A DNA stretch of 31,027 nucleotides, from NCBI GenBank assembly GCA_041744075.1, contig JBGTLQ010000125.1, forward strand, positions 1 to 31,027, in the 5' to 3' direction. The first letter of the stretch is position 1. The number at the start of each line of letters is the position of its first letter. A program made the translations under genes and the position numbers. Below are positions 8,001 to 16,056 of the stretch, piece after piece. Source of the stretch: JAJTZA01 sp041744075 (GTDB lineage Bacteria; Verrucomicrobiota; Verrucomicrobiia; Chthoniobacterales; Terrimicrobiaceae). The notes under the pieces are model-generated. The model saw nothing but the letters and a program-made list of their open reading frames with translations, was not told the origin of the DNA and searched no databases.

Positions 8001-9463
8001 GAGATCCTTTCGATGATGACCCTGTCAACCTGCCAGCCGTTGATGGTGTCTTGAGGGATGCGGTCTGGCTGCAAGCCCTGGTCTTTGCGGTCCGCATGGA
8101 TTTTCCAGCGGACGGTTCGGGATTTGCCTTGCGAGGGAGCGCGGTCAAAAGCCAACACCGCAAGAAAATCCAAAAAATCATCTTCCGGTAGTGCGGAGAG
8201 TCCGGCTGTTGAAAGCGTGTCTCCCTTTTTCTCCAAACGCTGACGCACAAACCGTGCTGCCCGCTGGGGAGTGACAACCAGGAGATTGTGTTTTCGAATG
8301 ATGTCTTTGGCGGTGGCTAAGGCATCGTTGCTTTCGGGTTTTTCCAAAGAAAGGTTAACCGGCTGACGTACTCGCCGGACCGTGGCCAATGAGGCCGTGC
8401 CAAAATGGATGCCGGCGTGAGGACACAGGAACATCATCCCGGCTTCACGCTCCAGATCGGCAAAACGTTTTCCGTCATATTCCGCCGCTGCGGCATCCAG
8501 ATAGGCTTTGACCTGTTCCGGTTTTTTGCCGCGCATTTCCGTTTGGTAGCGGTAACGCTGGGCAGAGAGTCGGCTGAAGTCCGCCATGCGGCCATCGATG
8601 ATTTGTTGTTTGGCGGGAATGGCAGCAAGTCCACGCCCCAACTTCTGGAACATCCCTTCGGCCTCCGCGTAAGGATCTGTCGTGGAGCCCTTGGTGTGGC
8701 CTGCAATTCCTGCGGCAAGGCGTTCCTTTGCGAGGGCGCTTGAGGCCGCTTCTTGAACGACTCTCCGGGCCTGGTGCAGGCGCGGAATCAATCCGTTTTC
8801 CTGCAAGGCGTCATAACAAACCATGTGCTCCCCGGCATGAAAATCCACCAGAAATCGGTTCAGGGTTTCGGCCGCATCTTCGCTCTGACGTTGCAGGGTT
8901 TCCTCGCGAAGAATGAGGGTTTCCACGGCATGCATCTGGTCCCCGGCCCGCGTCGTACGATCCACCAAATCTTTGACGGTCTGACGCAGCGCCTCGGCAT
9001 CCAAGCGGGCCGGGTTCAGCGCCTCGGGCATCAACAATGTTTCACAAATGGAACGAAGGGAGGCCGAGAAATCCTTAAGTTCCCCGAGATCACTTCGAGC
9101 AAGATCCAACAGCAATCGCACCAACATGCGCAGCGCAGGAGTCACCAGAACCCAATACTCTCCAAGGGCCACGGGCCGTTCCTGCAACCAGCCCGCGTCC
9201 AGCAGGCGATTGTAGAGTTGGGGTGCCCGCTGACGGGCATCCGTAAATGCAGCCCCTTCATCTGCATCCAACGCCGCACGGGGGTGTTGGCCCAAGACCT
9301 CGCGAATCAAACCAAGCGTGTCTTCCCGCGAGAGCTGGCCGCCTTCATCCGCCCCCTCCAACAACCGCTCGGCAATATCCACCGTCACTGGCCACGAAGG
9401 CCGAGCCAAAGGACGGAAAAATCCTTCGCGGAGTTGCTTCTGGAGATCGGCGCTGAGTGGCAT
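7997..9463 (-). CDS. jetA: Wadjet JetA, kleisin-like subunit
   Basis: This 488-residue protein opens the Wadjet operon. JetA is the kleisin-like subunit (MukF/MksF analogue) linking JetC heads and recruiting JetB. The N-terminus has FFRPLARPSWPVTVDIAERL followed by winged-helix sequence RLLDAGWLQERPVALGEYWV and LTPALRMLVRLLLDLARSDL. A long helical middle follows, then a C-terminal winged-helix region. This N-terminus resembles JetA proteins of the DUF5716 kind more than the DUF3375 form, so the operon may not be the DUF3375-bearing subtype; that is a judgement by eye. The ATG at 9463 has no obvious Shine-Dalgarno sequence. Sixty-six bases upstream is a RelE-like toxin gene on the same strand. 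Confidence 0.85.
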   Translation of the reverse strand: MPLSADLQKQLREGFFRPLARPSWPVTVDIAERLLEGADEGGQLSREDTLGLIREVLGQHPRAALDADEGAAFTDARQRAPQLYNRLLDAGWLQERPVALGEYWVLVTPALRMLVRLLLDLARSDLGELKDFSASLRSICETLLMPEALNPARLDAEALRQTVKDLVDRTTRAGDQMHAVETLILREETLQRQSEDAAETLNRFLVDFHAGEHMVCYDALQENGLIPRLHQARRVVQEAASSALAKERLAAGIAGHTKGSTTDPYAEAEGMFQKLGRGLAAIPAKQQIIDGRMADFSRLSAQRYRYQTEMRGKKPEQVKAYLDAAAAEYDGKRFADLEREAGMMFLCPHAGIHFGTASLATVRRVRQPVNLSLEKPESNDALATAKDIIRKHNLLVVTPQRAARFVRQRLEKKGDTLSTAGLSALPEDDFLDFLAVLAFDRAPSQGKSRTVRWKIHADRKDQGLQPDRIPQDTINGWQVDRVIIERIS

Positions 9464-9529
9464 GATGGAAAACGGAAATTTTTAACGTCACAGGAAACCG
9501 CTGGCAAGGCTGGGCTCCAAAAGTCCACA

Positions 9530-9805
9530 CTACCGTTTTCCCCTCAAATATTGCTGAACCTCGTCATGGTTGCCGGCAAAATCGAAGGTCAAAGATCCTT
9601 TTTTTGCGATAAAAATGAGACGCCATGCCAGGCTGGTACGACATTCAAACAGGTGATCTCCCAGTTTCCTGATTCCGAGGCCCGCATGGGCATGTGGCCG
9701 ACCAAACCCTTGGGAGATTTCGGTGAGAGTGGCTGAAACTTCCTTCTTTTTCCCTGCCTCTTTCACTCGTTTCTTGAAGCGTTTCGAAAGTTCAATCGAA
9801 ATCAT
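9530..9805 (-). CDS. RelE/ParE-superfamily toxin
   Basis: This 91-residue basic protein has the RelE/ParE layout: an N-terminal SIELSKRFKKRVKEAGKKK helix, then GIRKLGDHLFECRTSLAWRL and LIFIAKKGSLTF strands, and a C-terminal FAGNHDEVQQYLRGKR. The GNHDEV motif is typical of RelE-type mRNA interferases, which cleave mRNA at the ribosome; a gyrase-targeting ParE activity is less likely but possible. The start overlaps the antitoxin by 14 bases, a classic antitoxin-first arrangement. It ends with TAG, one of at least two genes here using TAG as a normal stop. The Wadjet operon begins 66 bases downstream on the same strand, so read-through transcription from the toxin-antitoxin promoter is plausible. 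Confidence 0.82.
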   Translation of the reverse strand: MISIELSKRFKKRVKEAGKKKEVSATLTEISQGFGRPHAHAGLGIRKLGDHLFECRTSLAWRLIFIAKKGSLTFDFAGNHDEVQQYLRGKR

Positions 9806-10064
9806 GTGGATTTCCGGTGAAGCGGCTCAGTTCTCCTCGCCTTCGTGCCGATTGTGTTTCAGACGTAATCCTTTTCTCTGCCGCCAGGATCTCTTTCGAG
9901 GTTAACCCATATTCCTGCAAAGCGTAATCCGCAGAAATCACTTCCACAGGGCGAAGCGCAACCACCTTGCCCTCAAACACAAATCCGACATCCTCACCCT
10001 CCACGGCTTTTTTTAGCCAGTATCCCAGTCGGCCACGCCCTTCCGTCACACTCAGAGTCTTCAT
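9792..10064 (-). CDS. Phd/YefM-like antitoxin
   Basis: The N-terminal domain has the Phd/YefM pattern: MKTLSVTEGRGRLGYWLKKA, then EGEDVGFVFEGKVVALRPVE, in which a short DNA-binding and dimerisation fold ends at a strand carrying the conserved 'G-x-x-V-A-L-x-P' element. The charged, probably disordered C-terminus (residues about 50-90) would wrap the toxin. The ATG at 10064 is chosen over a TTG at 10106 because family similarity starts there and gives 90 residues. Upstream TTGATT (10106-10101) and CATTAT (10082-10077) are a possible weak promoter with 18-bp spacing. Phd-type antitoxins usually repress their own operon. The next gene upstream is the SDR on the opposite strand, leaving a 247-bp divergent gap with nothing else I can identify. 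Confidence 0.8.
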   Translation of the reverse strand: MKTLSVTEGRGRLGYWLKKAVEGEDVGFVFEGKVVALRPVEVISADYALQEYGLTSKEILAAEKRITSETQSARRRGELSRFTGNPHDFD

Positions 10065-10311
10065 AAAGTCTTTATAATGCAACCCGCCCGGCGTGACAAT
10101 CAACAATCATTCTGAAAAGAGTCAGCAATCGAGGTTATTTCGGCTCAAGAATCAATTGCCTGGCACGTGAGCAATAAGATGTGGCCTTTGAGGGGGCGAT
10201 TTGGGAGGATCATCTCAGTTTTCCAATGCCCCTCTTGAATACGCTTTGTCTCGAATGATTTTACCCGCTGCCTCCTTGGTTTGATTCTAGAACTTTATCC
10301 CCACCTAAAAT

Positions 10312-11079
10312 ATGTCTGATTCACGTCTAAAGGGTTTGGTCGCTGTCGTCACGGGAGCCGCCTAGGGCTTTGGTGAATGCATCTGTCAGGAATACGCAAA
10401 GCTCGGTGCCAAGGTCATCGTGGCAGATCTCGACGAGGCCAAAGCCAAAGGAGTCGCGAAGGATCTGTTGGCGAAAGGGCATGAGGCCATGGCCTGTCAG
10501 GTGGATGTGGCCGACTCCGCAGCCATGAAGGCCCTGGTCGATGCCACCGTCGAAAAATTCGGTGGGATCAATGTCTGGGTGAACAATGCCGGGATGAGCC
10601 ATCTGAACCGGCCCATGCTTGAGGTCGATGAAGTGTTTTTTGATCGGCTCTATCAGGTGAACGTGAAGAGTATTTACCTCTCGGCGATTCACTGTGTGCC
10701 GGTTTTTCGCAAGCAGGGGGGCGGGTGCTTTATCAACATCGGCTCGACCGCTGCGGTGCGGCCGCGGCCGGGATTGTCGTGGTATAACGGGTCCAAGGGC
10801 GCTGTCACGCTGTTGACGAAGTCCCTCGCCGTGGAATTGGCCCCTGACAACATCCGCGCGAACTCCATCAATCCCGCAATAGCCGACACACCCCTTCTGA
10901 CCACCTTTATGGGCAAGGAGGACACGCCGGAGAATCGGAAGCAGTTTTTATCCAGCATCCCGCTTGGTCGCCTGTGTCTGCCGCGTGATGTGGCCAACGC
11001 AGCCGTGTTTTTTGCGGATCCGGCTTCGGATTACGTGACCGGAGTTTGCATGGAGGTGGATGGCGGGCGGTGTATTTAA
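10312..11079 (+). pseudogene. Short-chain dehydrogenase/reductase with in-frame amber stop
   Basis: Read from the ATG at 10312, this is a 255-codon classical SDR, the normal length, with one interruption: TAG at 10363-10365 (codon 18). The stop falls inside the NAD(P)-binding glycine motif, giving T-G-A-A-stop-G-F-G where relatives have TGxxxGxG. Everything after it is intact: DVADS, the WVNNAGMSHL motif, catalytic S145, Y158 and K162 (YNGSK), and a C-terminal PASDYVTGVCMEVDGG. Restart at GTG 10420 would lose the first Rossmann unit, so it should not give an active enzyme. Substrate is unknown. TAG is used as an ordinary stop by two neighbours, so general recoding is unlikely. One base change or a sequencing error explains it best. 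Confidence 0.85.
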
Positions 11080-11094
11080 ACCGTGGGGCCCACG

Positions 11095-11304
11095 TTATTT
11101 TCCGTCTCGTTGGGTCTTTCTGAAATCGTCGGTCAGCATTCCGGCATAACCCCAATTCTCATCGTCGATTTCATCAATCACGATATGAATATGCTCCGGC
11201 TTTTTTCCCAAGTGCTGCACAAGAGAGGCGGTGAATTCCTCCACCAGCTTCTTCTTCTGTTCCCGCGTGGCTCCCTTCGTGATTTGTAGATTCAAATATG
11301 GCAT
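11095..11304 (-). CDS. 4-oxalocrotonate tautomerase family protein
   Basis: Starting at the ATG at 11304, this encodes a 69-residue protein beginning MPYLNLQITKGATREQKKKL. After methionine removal, proline becomes the N-terminal catalytic base, the hallmark of the tautomerase superfamily. The rest fits: VEEFTASLVQHLGKKPEHIH, then VIDEIDDENWGYAG. An earlier TTG start at 11340 would bury the proline and is rejected. Family members interconvert keto and enol forms of small acids and usually form hexamers; the substrate here is unknown. It lies 39 bp downstream of the AAA/DUF4143 ATPase on the same strand and converges with the SDR gene. Confidence 0.85.
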   Translation of the reverse strand: MPYLNLQITKGATREQKKKLVEEFTASLVQHLGKKPEHIHIVIDEIDDENWGYAGMLTDDFRKTQRDGK

Positions 11305-11343
11305 TGGCAGAGGATGGTTCTCCAGTCCCTGCCAGGGCAACTC

Positions 11344-12621
11344 TTAATCGATCACCTGAGTTAACAACTGCCAGGCCGGGATCAGTCTCGGTTCATCATT
11401 CCAGACATCCGGGATCTCATGGCAAACAACGGCCGTATCAATGCCGGGATAGCGGGCCTGCGCCCATGCAAGGGAGCGGATTTCGCGATCCCGTGTTTCG
11501 GAGTCGTGAATCGTCCATGCGATGTTCCATGCCGCTTTCGGGCTGTCTTCTGCGCTCGCCAGATCAACCTCGTGGCCGTTGGCCAAGTAGTAGAGTTCAC
11601 GGTGTCGGCGGCGAAGATGGTGAAAGACTGCATTCTCCAGCCGCTTTCCGCGATCCGGAGTCACCGAGAAGCGACCCGCCAACCCGGTGTCGATGACATA
11701 AATCTTTGATGGATTCATGCTTCGCACCCGTAAGGATCGATCCCATTTCTCTACGGGAAAAACGACAAACGCTTCGACGAGGTGGTCGAGGTAGGCGTAG
11801 ATGGTATCCTTGCTCACCGCGACACCCATGCTGCGCAAAGTGGAGTAAAACTTATTGGGGCTGAAGAACCCCGCCGGATGCCCCATGCACTGTTTGAGAA
11901 GCAGTTTGAGCACGTGGGTATTGCCGATTCCAAAGCCCTCGATCAAATCTTTGTAAAGGATCAGATCGGCATATTCCTGTAAGATCGCACCCCGCCATTC
12001 TGGAGCGGCCAGCACCACCTCTGGAAAACCACCTGCCTCCAGATACTCCTCAAGACATTTGATCGCTTTTGCCTCGGAGGTGCGCGAATTTGGCTTCACC
12101 TCGACTTCACGAAAGCGAAGAAACTCAGGAAAGTTCAAAGGATAGACCTCCAGATGCAAAGATCGACCACGCATGGGAGATGCGATGTCTTTTCGCAACA
12201 AACGGGAGGAGGAGCCGGTCAAATAGACCTCCCATTCCCCTCCATCATAGACCCGGCGGACAAAGCGCTCCCAGCCCTCCACGGCCTGCACCTCATCCAG
12301 AAAAAGAAAACGTTTTTCTCCTGCAAGTTCAGGGTGAAGCTCGTTGTGTGCTTGGAGGATGGAATCCAACTCGTCCGCCATGACCGGGAATAGACGGTCG
12401 TCCTCCAGATTGAGATAGATGATCCGCTCCCGGCTCACGCCGTCTGCCAGTAACCGCCCAATCGCTTCATAGAGGAGACTGGTTTTGCCGCTACGCCGAA
12501 TCCCCGTCAATACCACCACCTTTCCACTGTGTAATGGCACATGCAAATCGCGGGGAATCATTCGCGGCAGCGAGCGCTCCTCCGCCTCGGTGTAGAGATA
12601 TTTCAATTGTTCCTTATTCAT
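11344..12621 (-). CDS. AAA ATPase with C-terminal DUF4143 domain
   Basis: This 425-residue protein belongs to the widespread AAA_14/DUF4143 ATPases. The Walker A motif GIRRSGKTS is at residues 40-48, Walker B FLFLDEVQ with D109 and E110, and a sensor-like YLTGSSSRLL near 134-142. The C-terminal DUF4143 half includes a winged-helix-like region and a nuclease-like end with E329 (RLENAVFHHL) and D353 (GHEVDLA), comparable to a PD-(D/E)xK core, though the usual lysine-bearing strand is unclear. The family's biological role is undefined; members are frequent in accessory and defence regions. Start ATG 12621-12619 lies in the loop of a short hairpin, and a second palindrome lies 34 bp upstream. Autoregulation is possible. 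Confidence 0.82.
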   Translation of the reverse strand: MNKEQLKYLYTEAEERSLPRMIPRDLHVPLHSGKVVVLTGIRRSGKTSLLYEAIGRLLADGVSRERIIYLNLEDDRLFPVMADELDSILQAHNELHPELAGEKRFLFLDEVQAVEGWERFVRRVYDGGEWEVYLTGSSSRLLRKDIASPMRGRSLHLEVYPLNFPEFLRFREVEVKPNSRTSEAKAIKCLEEYLEAGGFPEVVLAAPEWRGAILQEYADLILYKDLIEGFGIGNTHVLKLLLKQCMGHPAGFFSPNKFYSTLRSMGVAVSKDTIYAYLDHLVEAFVVFPVEKWDRSLRVRSMNPSKIYVIDTGLAGRFSVTPDRGKRLENAVFHHLRRRHRELYYLANGHEVDLASAEDSPKAAWNIAWTIHDSETRDREIRSLAWAQARYPGIDTAVVCHEIPDVWNDEPRLIPAWQLLTQVID

Positions 12622-12660
12622 AAGGAAACTATTGCATATTTATTTCCTTTATAGAAAGGA
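12610..12660 (-). promoter_or_regulatory. Two related palindromes at the start of the AAA/DUF4143 gene
   Basis: TTCCTTA-TTCA-TAAGGAA at 12610-12627 is a perfect 7-bp inverted repeat whose loop contains the start codon. TCCTTT-ATAG-AAAGGA at 12645-12660 is a second, 6-bp palindrome with the same TCCTT/AAGGA core. Their centres are 34 bp apart, about three helical turns. An A/T-rich segment between and beyond them could hold the promoter. The arrangement suggests paired operator sites, or an RNA hairpin that hides the start codon. Confidence 0.4.
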
Positions 12661-12661
12661 T

Positions 12662-12968
12662 AAAATCGAGCCTGAGACTTTCGCTGAGGTGTGATTAAAA
12701 GGGTAGGAAACTGCAGCCCCTTGCCTGCCCGTTTATTTTACTTTCCTGAATCGAAGCTTCTGTTCAACTCCCGACATTCACCATCACCTTGATGTTTCTA
12801 TTCCTCAATGCCCACGTTTTCAAGCATTGTGCGGCCAACGAAAATTGTTCCAATTTCCGCTACGTTTCAGAATGGGTGGATCAAGGCTAAAAGGCACGTG
12901 ACATGCGCCCAGCAGTTCCCTTGCCTCCGGGCTTGCGGGGCGGTGGGTGACAGGTAAGACTGCGGGTC
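12662..12968. other. Non-coding gap between the ATPase gene and the GH57 gene
   Basis: About 307 bp between divergently transcribed genes. I find no convincing small gene, RNA or strong terminator. It presumably carries the promoters for both neighbours, but no clear -35/-10 pair could be assigned to the GH57 gene. Confidence 0.5.
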
Positions 12969-14549
12969 ATGCCCAAAGGATTTCTTGCGTTGCTGCTGCA
13001 CGCTCATTTGCCTTTCGTGCGCCATCCGGAGCACGAAGAGTTTTTTGAGGAGGACTGGCTTTTTGAAGCCGTCGCGGAGACGTATATCCCGCTTTTGAAA
13101 ATTCTTCGGCGGTTATCGGTGGAGAAGGTGCCTGTGTGTTTGACGCTGACGATGACTCCCACGCTGTGTGCGATGTTGCGTGATCCGCTGCTTCGGTCTC
13201 GGACCTCCCGATATTTGAATCGGGGGATTGAATTATCCGCTGCGGAGATCGAGCGGACGGCTGGTGACGTGGCTGTCAATGAACTGGCCCGATTTTACAA
13301 AACGCGTTTTGAAGAGGCGGCAGATTTTTTTGATCGGGAAATTGGTGGGGATATTGTTGGAGCTTTTGCTCAGCTTCAGGCGGAGGGGATTGTTGAGATT
13401 ATTACCTGTGCCGCCACGCATGGATTCTTGCCGCTCATGGAGGCCTACCCCGAGGCGCTGAGGGCTCAAATTTTGATTGGGAAAGATTACCACCGGGATT
13501 GTTTTGGCGTGGATCCGGCCGGGATCTGGTTGCCGGAATGTGGGTATGTTCCCGGCATCGACAAGGTTCTTCAGGAGGCAAATATTCGGTGGTTTGTGGT
13601 GGATGCGCATGGTTTGATGTATGGCGAGCCGCGACCACGGTTTGCGATTTATTCGCCGTATTTCACGCCTGCGGGTCCGGCTGTTTTCGGGCGGGATCGC
13701 GAATCGAGCAAACAGGTCTGGAGTGCTCGTGAGGGATATCCCGGCGATCCGGCGTATCGGGATTTTTATCGCGACATCGGGAGTGACCTTCCCGAGGAAT
13801 ATCTTCACCGCATTCTGCCCGCCATGGGTCATCGAAAAATGACCGGCATCAAATACCATCGCATCACCGGTCATGATCCGAAAGAGGTTTATCGCAGGGA
13901 TTGGGCAATGGGAGCGGCGGAATCCCATGCGTCTCATTTTATGCGCAGCCGGGCGGAACAGATCGAACATTTGGCCTCCATGCTGCCTATTGAGCCGATT
14001 GTGATGAGCCCCTTTGATGCCGAGCTGTTTGGTCATTGGTGGTTTGAGGGGCCGGAGTTTGTGGACCTTTTTCTTCGCAAGTCAGCGTATGACCAATCGG
14101 CTTTTGCCTTCACCACACCAACCCGGTATCTCGCCACACATCCCACCCAGCAGATGGTTTGTCCTTCGCCTTCCAGCTGGGGGAACATGGGATACTACGA
14201 GGTCTGGCTGGATCGCTGCAATTCCTGGATCTATCCGCACATTCATGCGGCAGCAGGACGAATGACCGAATGTGCCAAAAAATTTGCCAAAACCCGATCA
14301 AAGTTTATCTCGCGGGTGCTCGCACAGATGGCGAGGGAACTTCTTCTGGCGCAGTCAAGCGATTGGGCCTTTCTCATGAAAACCGGAACGGCAAGCGAAT
14401 ACGCCACGCGCCGAACCAAGGAGCACATTTTGCGGTTCACCCGGCTCTACGAGATGTTGATGGAAGATAAAAAAGACGACCCCTTTTTGAAGGCCTGCGA
14501 GAGCAGGGATAATCTCTTTCCAGACATCCAGTGGCGACATTATTTGTGA
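12969..14549 (+). CDS. GH57 family 1,4-alpha-glucan branching enzyme
   Basis: This 526-residue protein is a glycoside hydrolase family 57 enzyme of the branching-enzyme group, which introduces alpha-1,6 branches into glycogen in the cytoplasm. It opens with the family motif HAHLPFVRHP (HAHLP at 11-15). The catalytic nucleophile is E190 in GIWLPECGYVPG and the acid/base is D350 in SPFDAELFGHWWFEGP, both in their expected blocks. A C-terminal helical domain follows, containing SWGNMGYYEVWLDRCNSWIY. Length matches bacterial and archaeal GH57 branching enzymes. There is no signal peptide. It leads a three-gene run with the two exported-protein genes, and glgX lies nearby on the other strand, so a glycogen role is well supported. 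Some GH57 relatives are amylases, so branching activity is inferred. Confidence 0.87.
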   Translation: MPKGFLALLLHAHLPFVRHPEHEEFFEEDWLFEAVAETYIPLLKILRRLSVEKVPVCLTLTMTPTLCAMLRDPLLRSRTSRYLNRGIELSAAEIERTAGDVAVNELARFYKTRFEEAADFFDREIGGDIVGAFAQLQAEGIVEIITCAATHGFLPLMEAYPEALRAQILIGKDYHRDCFGVDPAGIWLPECGYVPGIDKVLQEANIRWFVVDAHGLMYGEPRPRFAIYSPYFTPAGPAVFGRDRESSKQVWSAREGYPGDPAYRDFYRDIGSDLPEEYLHRILPAMGHRKMTGIKYHRITGHDPKEVYRRDWAMGAAESHASHFMRSRAEQIEHLASMLPIEPIVMSPFDAELFGHWWFEGPEFVDLFLRKSAYDQSAFAFTTPTRYLATHPTQQMVCPSPSSWGNMGYYEVWLDRCNSWIYPHIHAAAGRMTECAKKFAKTRSKFISRVLAQMARELLLAQSSDWAFLMKTGTASEYATRRTKEHILRFTRLYEMLMEDKKDDPFLKACESRDNLFPDIQWRHYL

Positions 14550-14556
14550 GAGGTCC

Positions 14557-16056
14557 ATGGCGAGATTAATTTTTGTTTTGCTCCTTGCTTGGATTGGTTT
14601 CGCTCATGCTCAGGAACCTCTCCATTTGATGCTTGCCGTTCCAGATTCCTCGGGTCGGATCAGCCTCGGGGTGTTTGATCCTTCAGGGAAGCTTGTCCGC
14701 ACCCTGAGCGAAGGTCAGGAACTCGAGACGTTTGAAATTGGACTCAATGGCGTGATCCTCACGTGGGACGAGAACGACAATCAAGGGAATCGTGTGAGCC
14801 CCGGCAAATATGTGGTGCGGGGTTGGTTTGTGCCCTCGGGAGTTGCGGTGGAAGGAGAGGCATTTTATTTTAACGATTGGGAGGATGCGAATGGTCATCC
14901 GCCGCTTTCTAAAGTCATCTCGGCCATTCCGACCGAGGAGGATGAATTTTATCTTGTCGGCATTGATGCGATCGAAAACCGCCCGGCGGTGTGGAAGGCG
15001 GATGGTAAAGCGGTTTTGAGCGACCGGCGATTTTTGCCGGAAGGTTCCGAGTTTTTGGCGGGTGACGCTCAAACCGCGATCCTACGAACTCCCGAGGGGT
15101 GGGGGCTATTTGCCTTGGCTGGAGAAGAGACCCTCGAGCCGATTTCGGGATCAGCTGCGCTGGCAGCTCTCTCGGCTACGCAGATGGCACTGGTCGCAGA
15201 AGGCATTTCGGAGGTGATTCTTTACGAACGAGATAAGCTCGCTTTGAAGCCAACAAGCGTCCCTCTCCCTTTTTTGCCCAAGTTCTTGGTTGCGGTGGAG
15301 CGCGGGTTTTTGGTGAGTGACGGAACGCGTGTTGGGCTGGTTGAGGGAGAAAAGCTGACGGAGATCCCGCTGGGCGATCCTATCTCCATGGAGTCGCTTG
15401 CTCCGGGAGCCGGCAATTCCTTTTGGGTTTCTGCCACACTTCAGTCCGAATCCCCACTTCCCGTGGTGCGTAATTTCAGCCTCACCGGCGAACTCCTTCG
15501 CGAGCTGAAATTAGAACCTGCGGATACCGGCAATCTTGTGTTTTCTTCTCCCAGGGCCACAGGATTTTATCTGCTTTCCAAGCGAGACGGGGTGTCCAAC
15601 TTTCGTGGGTTGCACCCCGTGGCAACCGAGTTCGAAAGCCAGCCAAATCCCGAAGGGGACGAGCCTCGTGTCTCTGACTGGGAGGAATTCCTTGTGCGAA
15701 AGATCGAACCCAGTGTTGAGTTTGGATTTCTGGATGGCGTGCCAGCTCCTTCAGCACCAGCCAGCGACACCGTCAAAATTCCTCTCTCCCCGGATCCGCT
15801 TTCCTCCCGGAAAACCATAATGTCGGCTCGGCTCGTTTTTGATGCCACGGGGGCTTGGCTGGAAGCGGAGGGAGGATTGAGTGTTTTGCCAGTGTGGGAT
15901 GCCTCCGGGATTCACCGCGTGGCTGTGGCGCCTGGAAAAACCGATGGTTCTCTGCAAATCTTGATCGGTCAACCCGGCTTTGCCGCTGGTTTTTTGGCCC
16001 CTGGCCTCGACAAAATTTCCCCTTTGGAGGGAGGCGAGGTGGAAGTTTTGCCATGA
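14557..16056 (+). CDS. Exported protein with FlgD-like Ig domain, function unknown
   Basis: This 499-residue protein has a clear signal peptide, MARLIFVLLLAWIGFAHA, with cleavage likely before QEP. Residues about 30-90 resemble the FlgD-type Ig-like domain found in many secreted proteins: LGVFDPSGKLVRTLSEGQ, then GVILTWDENDNQGNRVSPGK and YVVRGWFVPSG. The remainder is strand-rich with repeated short hydrophobic segments, suggestive of a beta-propeller-like body (for example FYLVGIDAIENRPAVWKADG), but no repeat is regular enough to name. It starts seven bases after the GH57 stop with GAGG just before the ATG, so co-transcription is likely. I do not recognise a specific function; an extracytoplasmic sensing or carbohydrate-surface role would be a guess. 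Confidence 0.75.
   Translation: MARLIFVLLLAWIGFAHAQEPLHLMLAVPDSSGRISLGVFDPSGKLVRTLSEGQELETFEIGLNGVILTWDENDNQGNRVSPGKYVVRGWFVPSGVAVEGEAFYFNDWEDANGHPPLSKVISAIPTEEDEFYLVGIDAIENRPAVWKADGKAVLSDRRFLPEGSEFLAGDAQTAILRTPEGWGLFALAGEETLEPISGSAALAALSATQMALVAEGISEVILYERDKLALKPTSVPLPFLPKFLVAVERGFLVSDGTRVGLVEGEKLTEIPLGDPISMESLAPGAGNSFWVSATLQSESPLPVVRNFSLTGELLRELKLEPADTGNLVFSSPRATGFYLLSKRDGVSNFRGLHPVATEFESQPNPEGDEPRVSDWEEFLVRKIEPSVEFGFLDGVPAPSAPASDTVKIPLSPDPLSSRKTIMSARLVFDATGAWLEAEGGLSVLPVWDASGIHRVAVAPGKTDGSLQILIGQPGFAAGFLAPGLDKISPLEGGEVEVLP

Noticed and set aside
8753..9736. Plus-strand open frame of 327 codons opposite jetA and the RelE-like gene
   Set aside because: It crosses two well-supported genes and shows no family motif.
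10363..10365. Genome-wide reassignment of TAG to a sense codon
   Set aside because: The RelE-like gene and coaD both end at TAG at normal family lengths, so TAG works as a stop here.
13233..14036. Minus-strand open frame opposite the GH57 gene
   Set aside because: GH57 catalytic motifs on the plus strand are decisive; the reverse frame has none.
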